Position numbers and translations under genes: made by a program
Part shown: piece after piece, positions 36,042 through 44,369 of the stretch
Numbering within the stretch: position 1 is the stretch's first letter
How the letters are laid out: each line of letters begins with the position of its first letter
NCBI GenBank assembly: GCA_905215775.1
Contig: CAJMRM010000006.1
Location: forward strand, 9,143-73,142
Reading direction: 5' to 3'
Length of the DNA: 64,000 bases
Source of the DNA: an uncultured bacterium
Lineage (GTDB): Bacteria > Bacillota > Clostridia > Lachnospirales > Lachnospiraceae
Notes under the pieces: model-generated
Told to the model about the DNA's origin: nothing
Database searches by the model: none
What the model saw: the letters and a program-made list of their open reading frames with translations, nothing else

Positions 36042-37228
36042 TAATTATCTTCCTCCTCTGAATAGGGATGGAACACGCCGTTCAGGTAATAGCCCCGTCC
36101 CGGGCCGCCCTCGGACCGCTTTATGCTCTCTTCCCTCTGATCTTCTGCAGGATGCTCCGCACCCTGTCCCGAAGCTTCGGTCCAGCCGGACGTTCCCTGA
36201 CCCGGTCCTCCACCGAATACTCCGCTTCCTTCTGCATCTGTTTCGCTTCCATTACACGGTACATGGTCCTGCCCGCAAATTCCGCCGGATCCATACCCCC
36301 CTTGTGGATGATCGACATAGTCCGCACCTCCCTGTGTCTGGCCGTAACCGCCGTACTGGCCGTTTCCGGCGCTATCTGCCTGGTTTACATACGTTCCGCC
36401 AAAGCTGCCTGCGGGTACCGCCTCCGGATATCCGAAGCCGTTTAGCTCTCCGCCGTAAGGAGCCCGGAGCACTGCGTACAGCTCCGCAAAGGTGGCATAG
36501 TAATACGGGAGCACGAAGAAGGTTCCCACGCCACAGGCCATAGCCCCCAGGAACATCCATCCTAAAAAGGACATTTCCAGCAGCCATGTGTTCATTTTAT
36601 GGCCCTCCATCATCTGCTTGGAAAGCCGCAGGGCCTCCATGGGCTTCATTTCCGGGTTTTCCGCCAGAATATAAGGCACCATGTAGTAGCAGTAGGCAAA
36701 ATAGAGTCCCGGCAGCACGCATAAAAACGTTCCGCCGACGATGATCAGGTCCCGCAGGAACATGGTCAGCACGATATTCAGGTAATGGCGGGAAAAGCCC
36801 CATAAAAGCTTTCCAAAGCCCGCTGACCGGCCCATCAGCCGGCTTTCCAGATAATACCGGTTATGGCCCACCGCAATGACCGGAGTTACAAAGATCCCCA
36901 GAGCCAGGGCCAGGATCAGAAATACGATCATGACTCCCGCCATCACTCCGTATACCATCCGCCCGGTCTGGACCACGCCGGGTCCCACCGGGACATTCTC
37001 GATCACAGCGGGGATCTTTCCCACCACTGCCGGAAGATCGTCTCCCAGGCCCTCCACAAAGCCGTAGTCCTCATAGTAATCATTTTCATATCCGCTGTCT
37101 GCCGGCTGGGAAGCCATACTTCCGGAGCCGCTGATCAGGGAGAATACCAGGCTCACCGCAAAGGCCGCCCAGTAATATTTCCGCAGACATGCCTTGGCTC
37201 TTTCCTTCAGCTCTGCCCTTGTCCACAT
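36041..37228 (-). CDS. DUF975 membrane protein with Gly-rich C-terminal tail
   Basis: The 395-residue protein starts MWTRAELKERAKACLRKYYW, a typical DUF975 N-terminus, and has about five or six membrane helices to about residue 255. The rest is a low-complexity Gly/Gln/Ser-rich tail ending GYYLNGVFHPYSEEEDN. The start at 37228 is chosen for GGAGG spacing. Function is unknown. Part of the tail overlaps a different open frame (36121-36327) that looks more protein-like. Confidence 0.82.
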   Translation of the reverse strand: MWTRAELKERAKACLRKYYWAAFAVSLVFSLISGSGSMASQPADSGYENDYYEDYGFVEGLGDDLPAVVGKIPAVIENVPVGPGVVQTGRMVYGVMAGVMIVFLILALALGIFVTPVIAVGHNRYYLESRLMGRSAGFGKLLWGFSRHYLNIVLTMFLRDLIIVGGTFLCVLPGLYFAYCYYMVPYILAENPEMKPMEALRLSKQMMEGHKMNTWLLEMSFLGWMFLGAMACGVGTFFVLPYYYATFAELYAVLRAPYGGELNGFGYPEAVPAGSFGGTYVNQADSAGNGQYGGYGQTQGGADYVDHPQGGYGSGGICGQDHVPCNGSETDAEGSGVFGGGPGQGTSGWTEASGQGAEHPAEDQREESIKRSEGGPGRGYYLNGVFHPYSEEEDN

Positions 37229-37280
37229 AAACATTTCCTCCGTTTTTCTTTATTCGTAAAATTCATTTCTCCGTAATTTG

Positions 37281-37286
37281 ATTATA
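37281..37286 (-). promoter_or_regulatory. Candidate -10 element for DUF975
   Basis: TATAAT on the minus strand, 52 bases upstream of the start; no good -35 was seen. Confidence 0.4.
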
Positions 37287-37363
37287 TCATTTTTCAGTCC
37301 CGAATGTTATTACATTTTTCTTATATTGCAGAAAACTTATTCTAGGGCCCGCGCCATATCCTG

Positions 37364-37372
37364 TGTTATAAT
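37364..37372 (+). promoter_or_regulatory. Extended -10 element for the CYTH gene
   Basis: TGTTATAAT, an extended -10 form, lies 63 bases before the CYTH start codon. The -35 region is poor, as is usual for extended -10 promoters. Confidence 0.55.
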
Positions 37373-37435
37373 AAGCGGGAGGGCGCCGGCGCGGGATTCC
37401 CTGTTCCCGGCATCCAATGGAAAGGAGACAGCCAT

Positions 37436-37891
37436 ATGGAGATCGAACGTAAATTTCTTGTGACAGACCCGCCCGAGGGCTATGAGACCCGGCCGTTCCG
37501 CATGATCGAACAGGCCTATCTCTGCACGGAACCGGTGGTACGGGTCCGGCGGGAGGACGATTCCTTTTATCTGACCTATAAGTCCAGGGGACTGATGGCC
37601 CGGGAGGAGTATAACCTGCCGCTGGATGAAACGGCGTATCTGCACCTTTTAAAGAAGGCCGACGGACAGATCCTTACAAAAAAGCGGTATCTGCTCCCGG
37701 TGGAGGGAAGGCCGGACCTGACCTTTGAGCTGGACGTATTTGAGGGGGCATACCAGGGCCTCATTCTGGCGGAGGTGGAATTTGCCTCGGAGGAGGACGC
37801 CGCAGCCTTTACGCCGCCGGAATGGTGCGCCCGGGATGTGACCTGGTCCGGGGAATACCAGAACAGCAGGCTGGCCATGGAAAAAGGGTGA
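37436..37891 (+). CDS. CYTH-domain protein (triphosphate tunnel metalloenzyme family)
   Basis: The 151-residue protein begins MEIERKFLV, the ExExK signature of CYTH enzymes, and has conserved strands VRVRREDDSFYLTYKSRG and FELDVFEGAYQGLILAEVEF that would line the tunnel. Members act as inorganic triphosphatases, thiamine triphosphatases or adenylate cyclases; the short bacterial form is most often a tripolyphosphatase. The substrate here is unknown. Confidence 0.88.
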   Translation: MEIERKFLVTDPPEGYETRPFRMIEQAYLCTEPVVRVRREDDSFYLTYKSRGLMAREEYNLPLDETAYLHLLKKADGQILTKKRYLLPVEGRPDLTFELDVFEGAYQGLILAEVEFASEEDAAAFTPPEWCARDVTWSGEYQNSRLAMEKG

Positions 37892-37902
37892 GGGGCCGGC
37901 GG

Positions 37903-38152
37903 GCGCCTCATAAAAAAGGCTGCCGAAGCCTTCTCTGACAAGCTAGCTTGCCAGAATGGAATCCGGAACGGTACCGGCGGGTAAAGCATTGCTATTCGCA
38001 ATTTGACCAGGCTGCGGGACTGGTTTCCCCTAAGGCAATGGCTGTCAAATTGCTCATAGAGGCGTGCGCCTCATAAAAAAGGCTGCCGAAGCCTTCTCTG
38101 ACAAGCTAGCTTGCCAGAGCCGGTTTCTGCAGCCTTTTTTGCAATGCTTTAC
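37903..38152. repeat. Duplicated 53-base element with nested inverted repeats (CYTH-groEL spacer)
   Basis: Identical 53-base copies lie at 37903-37955 and 38066-38118. Each contains AAGGCT/AGCCTT and the palindrome AAGCTAGCTT. Between and around them are a 12-base inverted repeat (37981-37992 with 38141-38152), a 10-base inverted repeat (37998-38007 with 38044-38053) and a GAGGCG/CGCCTC palindrome at 38060-38073. No gene is seen in this spacer. It may be a small non-autonomous element or a duplicated terminator. Confidence 0.8.
38073..38141. terminator. Bidirectional terminator between CYTH and groEL
   Basis: AAAAAAGGCTGC (38075-38086) pairs with GCAGCCTTTTTT (38129-38140), with an inner stem around AAGCTAGCTT. 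T runs follow the stem on both strands, so it can end groEL and the convergent CYTH transcript. The second 53-base repeat copy forms most of it. Confidence 0.85.
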
Positions 38153-38157
38153 GTGGA

Positions 38158-39783
38158 CTACATCATTCCGCCCATTCCAGCGGCGCCGGCGGGCATGGCG
38201 GGAGTTTCTTCCTTGATGTTTGCTACTACGGACTCGGTCGTAAGGAGCGTGGAAGCTACGCTGGTAGCGTTCTGTAATGCGCTTCTTGTAACCTTGGCCG
38301 GATCCAGGATTCCTGCTTCAACCATATCAACGTACTCTTCCTTGTATGCGTCAAAGCCCATGCCTGTGGCCATCTCTTTTACCTTATTGACGATCACAGA
38401 GCCCTCCAGGCCTGCGTTGGCAACGATGTGATATAAGGGAGCCTCCAGTGCCTTTAAGATGATGTTTCCGCCGGTCTTCTCATCACCCTCCAGACCGCTT
38501 ACCACAGCAGCCACCTTCTCTGCTGCATGAACGTAAGCAGATCCGCCGCCTGCGATGATGCCCTCTTCAACGGCTGCCTTTGTAGCTGCCAGGGCGTCCT
38601 CCATACGGAGCTTTGCTTCCTTCATTTCTGTTTCTGTGGCAGCGCCCACACGGATCACTGCTACGCCGCCGGAAAGCTTTGCAAGTCTTTCCTGAAGCTT
38701 CTCTCTGTCAAAGTCAGATTTTGTCTCCTCGATCTGGCCCTTGATCTGGCCGATGCGGTTGGCGATCTCTTCCTTGTTGCCAAGGCCGTCAACGATGATG
38801 GTGTTTTCCTTCTGTACCTTAACGGATTTTGCACGGCCCAGCTCTTCCATGGTCGCATCCTTAAGGTCAAGACCCAGCTCCTCGGAGATCACAGTACCGC
38901 CTGTGAGGATCGCGATATCCTTTAACATTTCTTTTCTTCTGTCGCCGTAGCCCGGTGCCTTTACGCCTACTACGCTGAAGGTTCCTCTTAATTTATTTAC
39001 GATCAGAGTCGTAAGAGCCTCGCCCTCAATATCCTCGGCAATGATCAGAAGCTTTGCGCCTGTCTTCACGATCTGCTCCAGCAGCGGAAGGATATCGTTG
39101 ATGTTGGAGATCTTCTTGTCTGTGATCAGGATGTAGGGATCATCCAGAACAGCTTCCATTTTCTCCATATCGGTGCACATATATGCGGAGATGTAGCCTC
39201 TGTCAAACTGCATTCCTTCCACCAGATCCAGCTCGGTCTTCATGGTCTTGGACTCTTCGATGGTGATCACGCCGTCTCCGGTCACTTTTTCCATCGCATC
39301 GGCAACCATCTCGCCTACTTCATCGCTGGAAGCAGAGATTGCTGCGACTCTTGCGATCTGTGCCTTGCCGCTGATGGGCTGGCTCATCTCAGCGATGGCC
39401 TTCACTGCCTCGTCGGTGGCCTTCTTCATTCCTTTTCTTAAGATAATGGGGTTCGCGCCTGCTGCCAGGTTCTTCATTCCCTCATTGATCATTGCCTGGG
39501 CCAGAACGGTTGCAGTGGTGGTTCCATCACCGGCAACGTCATTGGTCTTTGTGGCAACTTCCTTTAAGATCTGTGCGCCCATGTTTTCAAAGGCATCCTC
39601 CAGCTCGATCTCCTTTGCGATGGTCACGCCGTCGTTGGTGATCAGCGGAGTTCCGAAGGACTTATCCAGCACCACGTTTCTTCCTTTGGGCCCTAATGTC
39701 ACACGGACAGTATCAGCAAGTTTATTTACACCAGCTTCCAGAGCTTTTCTGGCATCTACGCCGTATTTAATTTCCTTAGCCAT
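38158..39783 (-). CDS. groEL: Chaperonin GroEL (Hsp60)
   Basis: The 541-residue protein has all GroEL signatures, including VRVTLGPKGRNVVLDKSFG, the ATP-site segment DVAGDGTTTATVLAQ, AAVEEGIIAGGG and the flexible GGM-type C-terminus (AAGMGGMM). It forms the 14-mer folding chamber with GroES. It is co-transcribed with groES under CIRCE control. Confidence 0.98.
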   Translation of the reverse strand: MAKEIKYGVDARKALEAGVNKLADTVRVTLGPKGRNVVLDKSFGTPLITNDGVTIAKEIELEDAFENMGAQILKEVATKTNDVAGDGTTTATVLAQAMINEGMKNLAAGANPIILRKGMKKATDEAVKAIAEMSQPISGKAQIARVAAISASSDEVGEMVADAMEKVTGDGVITIEESKTMKTELDLVEGMQFDRGYISAYMCTDMEKMEAVLDDPYILITDKKISNINDILPLLEQIVKTGAKLLIIAEDIEGEALTTLIVNKLRGTFSVVGVKAPGYGDRRKEMLKDIAILTGGTVISEELGLDLKDATMEELGRAKSVKVQKENTIIVDGLGNKEEIANRIGQIKGQIEETKSDFDREKLQERLAKLSGGVAVIRVGAATETEMKEAKLRMEDALAATKAAVEEGIIAGGGSAYVHAAEKVAAVVSGLEGDEKTGGNIILKALEAPLYHIVANAGLEGSVIVNKVKEMATGMGFDAYKEEYVDMVEAGILDPAKVTRSALQNATSVASTLLTTESVVANIKEETPAMPAGAAGMGGMM

Positions 39784-39858
39784 GATTCAATTACCTCCAA
39801 ATTTATTTACTTTCCGGCCAGGCCGGAACAGCCGCAGCATGCACTCTTCTGCCGCTGC

Positions 39859-40143
39859 TTATTCGATAACAGCAAGAATATCGTTCTGCTTTACAATGAT
39901 ATATTCTGCGTCGTCAGTTTTAACCTCTGTACCGGAGTATTTGGAAAAGATCACCTGGTCGCCAACCTTTACCTGCATGGTAACTTCTTTTCCGTCTACC
40001 ACTCCGCCCGGTCCAACGGCAATGACTTCTGCCTGCTGGGGCTTCTCTTTTGCCTGACCCGGAAGCACGATACCGGATTTTGTCGTTTCTTCTGCAACTA
40101 ACTGTTTTAAAACAACCCTGTCAAATAATGGTACTAATTTCAT
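39859..40143 (-). CDS. groES: Co-chaperonin GroES (Hsp10)
   Basis: The 94-residue protein begins MKLVPLFDRVVLKQL, has the mobile loop region EETTKSGIVLPGQAKEKPQ and ends VKQNDILAVIE. It caps the GroEL cavity. It is the first gene of the groESL operon. Confidence 0.97.
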   Translation of the reverse strand: MKLVPLFDRVVLKQLVAEETTKSGIVLPGQAKEKPQQAEVIAVGPGGVVDGKEVTMQVKVGDQVIFSKYSGTEVKTDDAEYIIVKQNDILAVIE

Positions 40144-40236
40144 TACTGACTCCTCCTTGCCATTTCTGTCTTTATATTTTTCTGTTAATCGGAATTCCAG
40201 AACATTTCAGTTTCTCTGTTCCTTTTCACAAGTAAT

Positions 40237-40279
40237 GTTATAGCACGCATTATTAGCACTGTCAAGGGTCGAGTGCTAA
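40237..40279 (-). promoter_or_regulatory. groESL promoter with CIRCE operator (HrcA site)
   Basis: CIRCE occupies 40253-40279: TTAGCACT(G) N9 GAGTGCTAA, one mismatch from the consensus arms. On the minus strand TTGACA (40260-40265) lies inside it, and TATAAC (40237-40242) follows after 17 bases. HrcA bound to CIRCE would block the -35 region, giving heat-inducible groESL expression. Confidence 0.93.
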
Positions 40280-40403
40280 TTTTATGGAATTTTTTTGGGA
40301 TTTTTTCATTTTCTTTACAAATATCCCTTCCTTTTTCCTGGAATATGGCTTATTATTAATCTATATCGGTTTCTGTTCATGCCGGTTGAAAGGAGAATGA
40401 ACC

Positions 40404-40793
40404 ATGTCCAAGAAAAAAACAGGTCTGCTCATCGCTCTGGGGGCTGCCATCGGAGCCGCCGCCGCAGGTATTTCCTATTATTTGAAGTATAAGTCTTTCA
40501 ATGATGAGCTGGACAAAGATTTTCATGATTACGAAGATGAGGAAACGCCCTCCGGAGAAGCTGGAAAGGGAATTGCTTCCTGCAGCACCGCCAGAGAGCG
40601 CACGTATATTACGCTGGAACCCGGAAAATGCAGGACCGGAGAAGAACATGACGCAGAAGGACCGAACGCCCAGGAACCGGCTCCGGAGCCTGCTCCCCTG
40701 AAAGAAGCCCCTGAGGCCGGAACGGACACTGCTTCCCCTGCTCCCGCAGAATCCGCCACAGTGGAGGAAGATACGGATGGTGCCGGAAAATGA
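40404..40793 (+). CDS. 129-residue protein with N-terminal membrane helix and acidic Pro/Ala tail
   Basis: I do not recognise a family. The protein has one N-terminal hydrophobic helix (about 6-25, LLIALGAAIGAAAAGISYY) followed by acidic, Glu/Pro/Ala-rich low-complexity sequence. It could be a membrane-anchored or exported small protein. A GAAAGGAG site precedes the ATG, and its TGA overlaps the start of the IclR gene (ATGA), so the two are co-translated. A weak promoter (TTCCTT, 17 bases, TATTAT at 40351-40356) lies upstream. Confidence 0.65.
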   Translation: MSKKKTGLLIALGAAIGAAAAGISYYLKYKSFNDELDKDFHDYEDEETPSGEAGKGIASCSTARERTYITLEPGKCRTGEEHDAEGPNAQEPAPEPAPLKEAPEAGTDTASPAPAESATVEEDTDGAGK

Positions 40794-41560
40794 TCCAGAG
40801 CCTTCTACGCTCCATTGAGATCCTGGAGGTGCTGAAGGAACGGAACCGCAGCTATTCCATTGCGGAGCTGGCCGAAGCCATCGACCTCCCTCCCAGTACC
40901 GTTCACCGGATCCTCCAGACCTTCTGTGAAAAAAAATATGTGATCCGCGATGAGCGGTCACATACATACCGGCTTGGGCCTGCGCTGATCCCCCTGGGAA
41001 AGGCTGCTGCCAGCGGGATCCGGTTACAGGATGCCGCCCATCCTCTCCTGTCTGCCCTTTCCGCCAGAACGGAGGAGGATTCTTATCTGGTGATCCCCGT
41101 GGGAAACAAGGGACTGGTGATCGAAAAGGTGGACGGTCCCAACCATATCAAGGTGGTTGAGGAATTCGGCTATGAAATGTACCTTCACTGCGGAGCCATC
41201 CGGAAGGTCCTCCTGGCCTACCAATCCCCTTCTTTTATTGAGGAATATGTAAAAAAGATCATCGAGCATGACCACGCATTCCCCCAGACAGACGCCGATG
41301 GACTCCGCGACGAGCTGAAAAGGATCCGCCAGGCCGGTTATGCCATCACCTACGGAGAATACGTCAACGATGCTGTGGGCATCGGAGCTCCCGTCTTTAA
41401 TTCCGACGGAGAGCTGGCCGGCTCCATCGGCATCATTGCCCCTACGATCCGTTTAAACAGCGAGGAGCTCCTGAAGGTCCAGCTGGAATACGTTCAGAAA
41501 TTTGCCGCTGACCTTTCCAGGGACATGGGATACGCTCCCCCGTTTCATTCCAGGGCTTAA
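40790..41560 (+). CDS. IclR-family transcriptional regulator
   Basis: The 256-residue protein has an N-terminal winged helix (SIAELAEAIDLPPSTVHRIL, about 23-42) and a C-terminal IclR effector-binding domain (about 75-250) with VEKVDGPNHIKVV and the conserved YGEYVNDAVGIGAPVF segment. IclR proteins control catabolic operons in response to small organic acids. It lies at the hgdB end of the glutamate-fermentation cluster, and an IclR-like palindrome occurs in the gcd leader; regulation of that cluster is a reasonable hypothesis. Confidence 0.9.
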   Translation: MIQSLLRSIEILEVLKERNRSYSIAELAEAIDLPPSTVHRILQTFCEKKYVIRDERSHTYRLGPALIPLGKAAASGIRLQDAAHPLLSALSARTEEDSYLVIPVGNKGLVIEKVDGPNHIKVVEEFGYEMYLHCGAIRKVLLAYQSPSFIEEYVKKIIEHDHAFPQTDADGLRDELKRIRQAGYAITYGEYVNDAVGIGAPVFNSDGELAGSIGIIAPTIRLNSEELLKVQLEYVQKFAADLSRDMGYAPPFHSRA

Positions 41561-41578
41561 CTCCCGCAGATCCAGCAG

Positions 41579-41638
41579 GAGGGGCCGCTGCAAAAGAACA
41601 GCCATTCGTCCTGTTCCCTGCAGCAGCCCCTCTTTTTT
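41579..41638 (+). terminator. Terminator after the IclR gene
   Basis: AGGGGCCGCTGC pairs with GCAGCAGCCCCT (41620-41631) with an inner AACAG/CTGTT stem, followed by CTTTTTTC on the plus strand. It lies in the gap with convergent MATE. Confidence 0.87.
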
Positions 41639-41641
41639 CGT

Positions 41642-43048
41642 CTAAATCTCCGCCGCCAGATTTCTCAGCCATTTTTTCTGACGGTATCTCCAATATCCCA
41701 GCACCGACTTGTAGACCTCCTCCAGCATGACCATGCCGTAGACCACATAGATCGGGAAGCGGAATACAAGTCCCCCCAGGAATGCCAGGGGAATTCCAAT
41801 GCACCAGACGCCGCTGGTATCCAGAAACAGACACATTTTCGTGTCTCCGCCGCTCCGTAAAACGCCTACGATGCAGATCAGATTATACATCTTGACCGGC
41901 AGGAACAGGGCAAATGTAAGAAGGCATCTGGCCGCATCCGCCTTCACCTCCGACGAGATCTGGTAAATGGACAGGATCGGGCCCCGGATCAGCAGGACGA
42001 TCACCATTCCGGCCGCCGACAGAAGGAACAGCAGCCGGAAGAAATTGGCCGCGTACTCTTCCGCCCTTTCCAGCCGTCCGGCTCCCATCTCATTCCCCAG
42101 GATCACCGCAGTGGCGGCGCTCAGGCCCTGGAACAGAACAAATACAATATCCTGGATCGTCATGGCAATGGTAATGGCTGCCACCGCATTGTCTCCCATC
42201 CGTCCGTAGGCCAGGGAATACATGGTCACTCCCAGTCCCCACATAAACTCATTGGCGATGACCGGCGTACAGGTGCTGATAAACTGGCGGATAAACGCCC
42301 TTGTATACCCGAACATCTCCCGGATCCGGCAGGCAATGGGGTATTTCCGCATATAGACCACCAGGACCAGCACTACCGCCTCCACGATCCTGGCGATCAG
42401 CGTCGCCAGAGCCGCTCCTGCAACGCCAAGACCGGCTCCGTAAATAAAGATCTCCTGTCCTGCGGCCGTGATGGTGCGCGCCGGAAAGATCAGCAGAAAA
42501 TTCAGTGTGATATTCACAGCGATGGCCAGACAGCTGGTGAGCACCGGAAGCTTCACCTGCCCCACGGCCCGGAGCATGGCCACGTATACATTGGTAAACG
42601 ACGTAAACGGATAGGATATGGCTGCCACGATCAGATAGGCGCTCCCGATCCGTATGGTTTCCGGGCTCACTGTAAAGATCCGCATCACCAGCTCCGGACA
42701 TATCATGGCAGGAGCCATAAATGCGGCTGCACCGGCCAGGGCCAGGATAAGCGCCAGTCCCAGTACCTTTCTTATGTTCTTTATATCCTGATTCCCCCAG
42801 TACTGGGCCGCCAGGACTCCGCTCCCGCTGACGATCCCGAATACAAGGAGCGAAAATACAAAGAATACCTTGTTTGCCAGTCCCACCGCCGCGATGGTCG
42901 TTTCTCCTAGAGTCCCGATCATCATGGTGTCCACCAGGTTTACGATCGTGTTCAGCATTCCCTGCATGGCCACCGGAAGGGCGATGCGCACGGCCTTCTG
43001 TAAAAAGATCCGGTCCCCCAGCATCTTCTTCGTACCTGTCAGAAACAT
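41642..43048 (-). CDS. MATE-family multidrug/cation antiporter
   Basis: The 468-residue protein has about 12 membrane helices in two MATE halves, with typical segments ALPVAMQGMLNTIVNLVDTMMIG and VLAAQYWGNQDIKNIRKV. Such proteins export organic cations or metabolites using Na+ or H+ gradients. The substrate is unknown. It has its own promoter and lies next to hgdB, which may be coincidence. Confidence 0.9.
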   Translation of the reverse strand: MFLTGTKKMLGDRIFLQKAVRIALPVAMQGMLNTIVNLVDTMMIGTLGETTIAAVGLANKVFFVFSLLVFGIVSGSGVLAAQYWGNQDIKNIRKVLGLALILALAGAAAFMAPAMICPELVMRIFTVSPETIRIGSAYLIVAAISYPFTSFTNVYVAMLRAVGQVKLPVLTSCLAIAVNITLNFLLIFPARTITAAGQEIFIYGAGLGVAGAALATLIARIVEAVVLVLVVYMRKYPIACRIREMFGYTRAFIRQFISTCTPVIANEFMWGLGVTMYSLAYGRMGDNAVAAITIAMTIQDIVFVLFQGLSAATAVILGNEMGAGRLERAEEYAANFFRLLFLLSAAGMVIVLLIRGPILSIYQISSEVKADAARCLLTFALFLPVKMYNLICIVGVLRSGGDTKMCLFLDTSGVWCIGIPLAFLGGLVFRFPIYVVYGMVMLEEVYKSVLGYWRYRQKKWLRNLAAEI

Positions 43049-43080
43049 AACTTCCTCCCTTTGTTCTCTCTTTTGGAACT

Positions 43081-43109
43081 ATCTTAACAGAAATCCCGTG
43101 ATCCGTAAA
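43081..43109 (-). promoter_or_regulatory. Candidate promoter of the MATE gene
   Basis: On the minus strand TTTACG (43104-43109) and TAAGAT (43081-43086) are 17 bases apart, 33 bases before the start codon. Confidence 0.55.
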
Positions 43110-43111
43110 GC

Positions 43112-43156
43112 AAAAAAGCCCCGGCAGAAACAGCCTTCGCCATTTCCGCCGGAGCC
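43112..43156 (-). terminator. Terminator of the hgdCAB operon
   Basis: On the minus strand GGCTCCGGCGGAAA pairs with the TTTCTGCCGGGGC arm and is followed by six T residues, about 60 bases after the hgdB stop. Confidence 0.85.
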
Positions 43157-43214
43157 TCCTCTTGTTACTACACCGTTACGACACATACCGGTCGGGGACC
43201 GGAAAACATTTTTA

Positions 43215-44366
43215 TTATTTGCTCATCTCAAGCACATCTGCAAACGCCTGGATCGCAGTCTGGGCCTGACCGAAGTCACGCATCTGCTGGTCGATTCCCA
43301 GTTTGATGTGCGGGATCTTTGCGTCATCCAGAGCCTTCTTTAAGTACGGATACTCCATCTCCTCCGGGTCGCAGAACTGCTGCATGAACAGTACAAGACC
43401 CTGGGCGCCACTCTTCTTAACAAGATCGGCTACAAACTCACCGCGGCGGTTCTTCTCAGACTGGGGATCGTAAAGAAGTACGTCATGATCGATGTTGGCA
43501 AACTGTTTTGCCAGAGCCATCATCGGACATTCCTCGTCCTCCGGAACGTCTGTGTTGAAGGAACGGCTCTCATGAGCGACATCATCAGCAGCAATGGCAA
43601 CATTGTTCTCTTCAAATGCAGCCAGAAGCTTCGGATTGTCGCAGATGATACCGGAGGTAACCACCTTGGTTCCCTTCCAGTCGCATACCGGAAGAGCCTC
43701 AAGCTCCTTGTTTAATTCCTCCAGCATTGCTGTATAAGCCGGCTTCTCCATGAAGTAGAATGCCTTTAATACAGCAGAACGCTTGGTGGGAGTGATCACA
43801 TCACAATGGTCGTTGGCCAGCTTTACAAACGCACGGCGGGCCGCACGGCTCTTATTGTAGACCTTGATGGCGTCCCTGATGGCATCGGCTGTGATCTCAT
43901 GGCCGCATACCTTCTCCAGCTCTTCTTTTACGTTGTTATACTGGTCGATGCAGAACTGAAGACCAAAGTCCTCAAAACGATTCTGGGGATGAGCTAAGAA
44001 AATAACTGCCATCTTATCTCCCATGGATACACGGAAGTTCTGGCTCATGGGACGGAGCGTATCACAGATGGTGGGGGTAATGATACCGTCCAGATCATCC
44101 ATGGTTCCGTCTAAGAGCATTTCCAGCGCCAGCTGGGCGATGGTGCAGTAGAAGGTCGCACAATACTCTTTTGCACGGCTGATGGTCTTATTGTTGGATC
44201 CCCAGATTCCCATGGGAACCATACCGGCTGCGTAAACCAGCTCCTCCGGAGCGTAGTACGGCAGAACGCCGATCACCTTTTTACCCTGAGCCTTATATTC
44301 AGCCAGCTGCTGCTTGGGAGTAGCTGCTTTTACTTTAAATTCATCTAATAATGCATTGATACTCAT
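43215..44366 (-). CDS. hgdB: (R)-2-hydroxyglutaryl-CoA dehydratase beta subunit
   Basis: The 383-residue protein belongs to the 2-hydroxyacyl-CoA dehydratase component family and pairs with HgdA to hold a [4Fe-4S] cluster and flavin. The enzyme dehydrates (R)-2-hydroxyglutaryl-CoA to glutaconyl-CoA by a ketyl-radical mechanism after one-electron activation by HgdC. Visible features are VIGVLPYYAPEELVYAAG near the N-terminus and GLVLFMQQFCDPEEMEYPYLK near the C-terminus. It follows hgdA by three bases, in the A. fermentans order. The specific substrate is assigned from context. Confidence 0.93.
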   Translation of the reverse strand: MSINALLDEFKVKAATPKQQLAEYKAQGKKVIGVLPYYAPEELVYAAGMVPMGIWGSNNKTISRAKEYCATFYCTIAQLALEMLLDGTMDDLDGIITPTICDTLRPMSQNFRVSMGDKMAVIFLAHPQNRFEDFGLQFCIDQYNNVKEELEKVCGHEITADAIRDAIKVYNKSRAARRAFVKLANDHCDVITPTKRSAVLKAFYFMEKPAYTAMLEELNKELEALPVCDWKGTKVVTSGIICDNPKLLAAFEENNVAIAADDVAHESRSFNTDVPEDEECPMMALAKQFANIDHDVLLYDPQSEKNRRGEFVADLVKKSGAQGLVLFMQQFCDPEEMEYPYLKKALDDAKIPHIKLGIDQQMRDFGQAQTAIQAFADVLEMSK

Positions 44367-44369
44367 GGT

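Noticed and set aside
37903..38118. CRISPR-like pair of direct repeats
   Set aside because: Only two 53-base copies, strongly palindromic and part of a terminator, with no further units and no cas genes.
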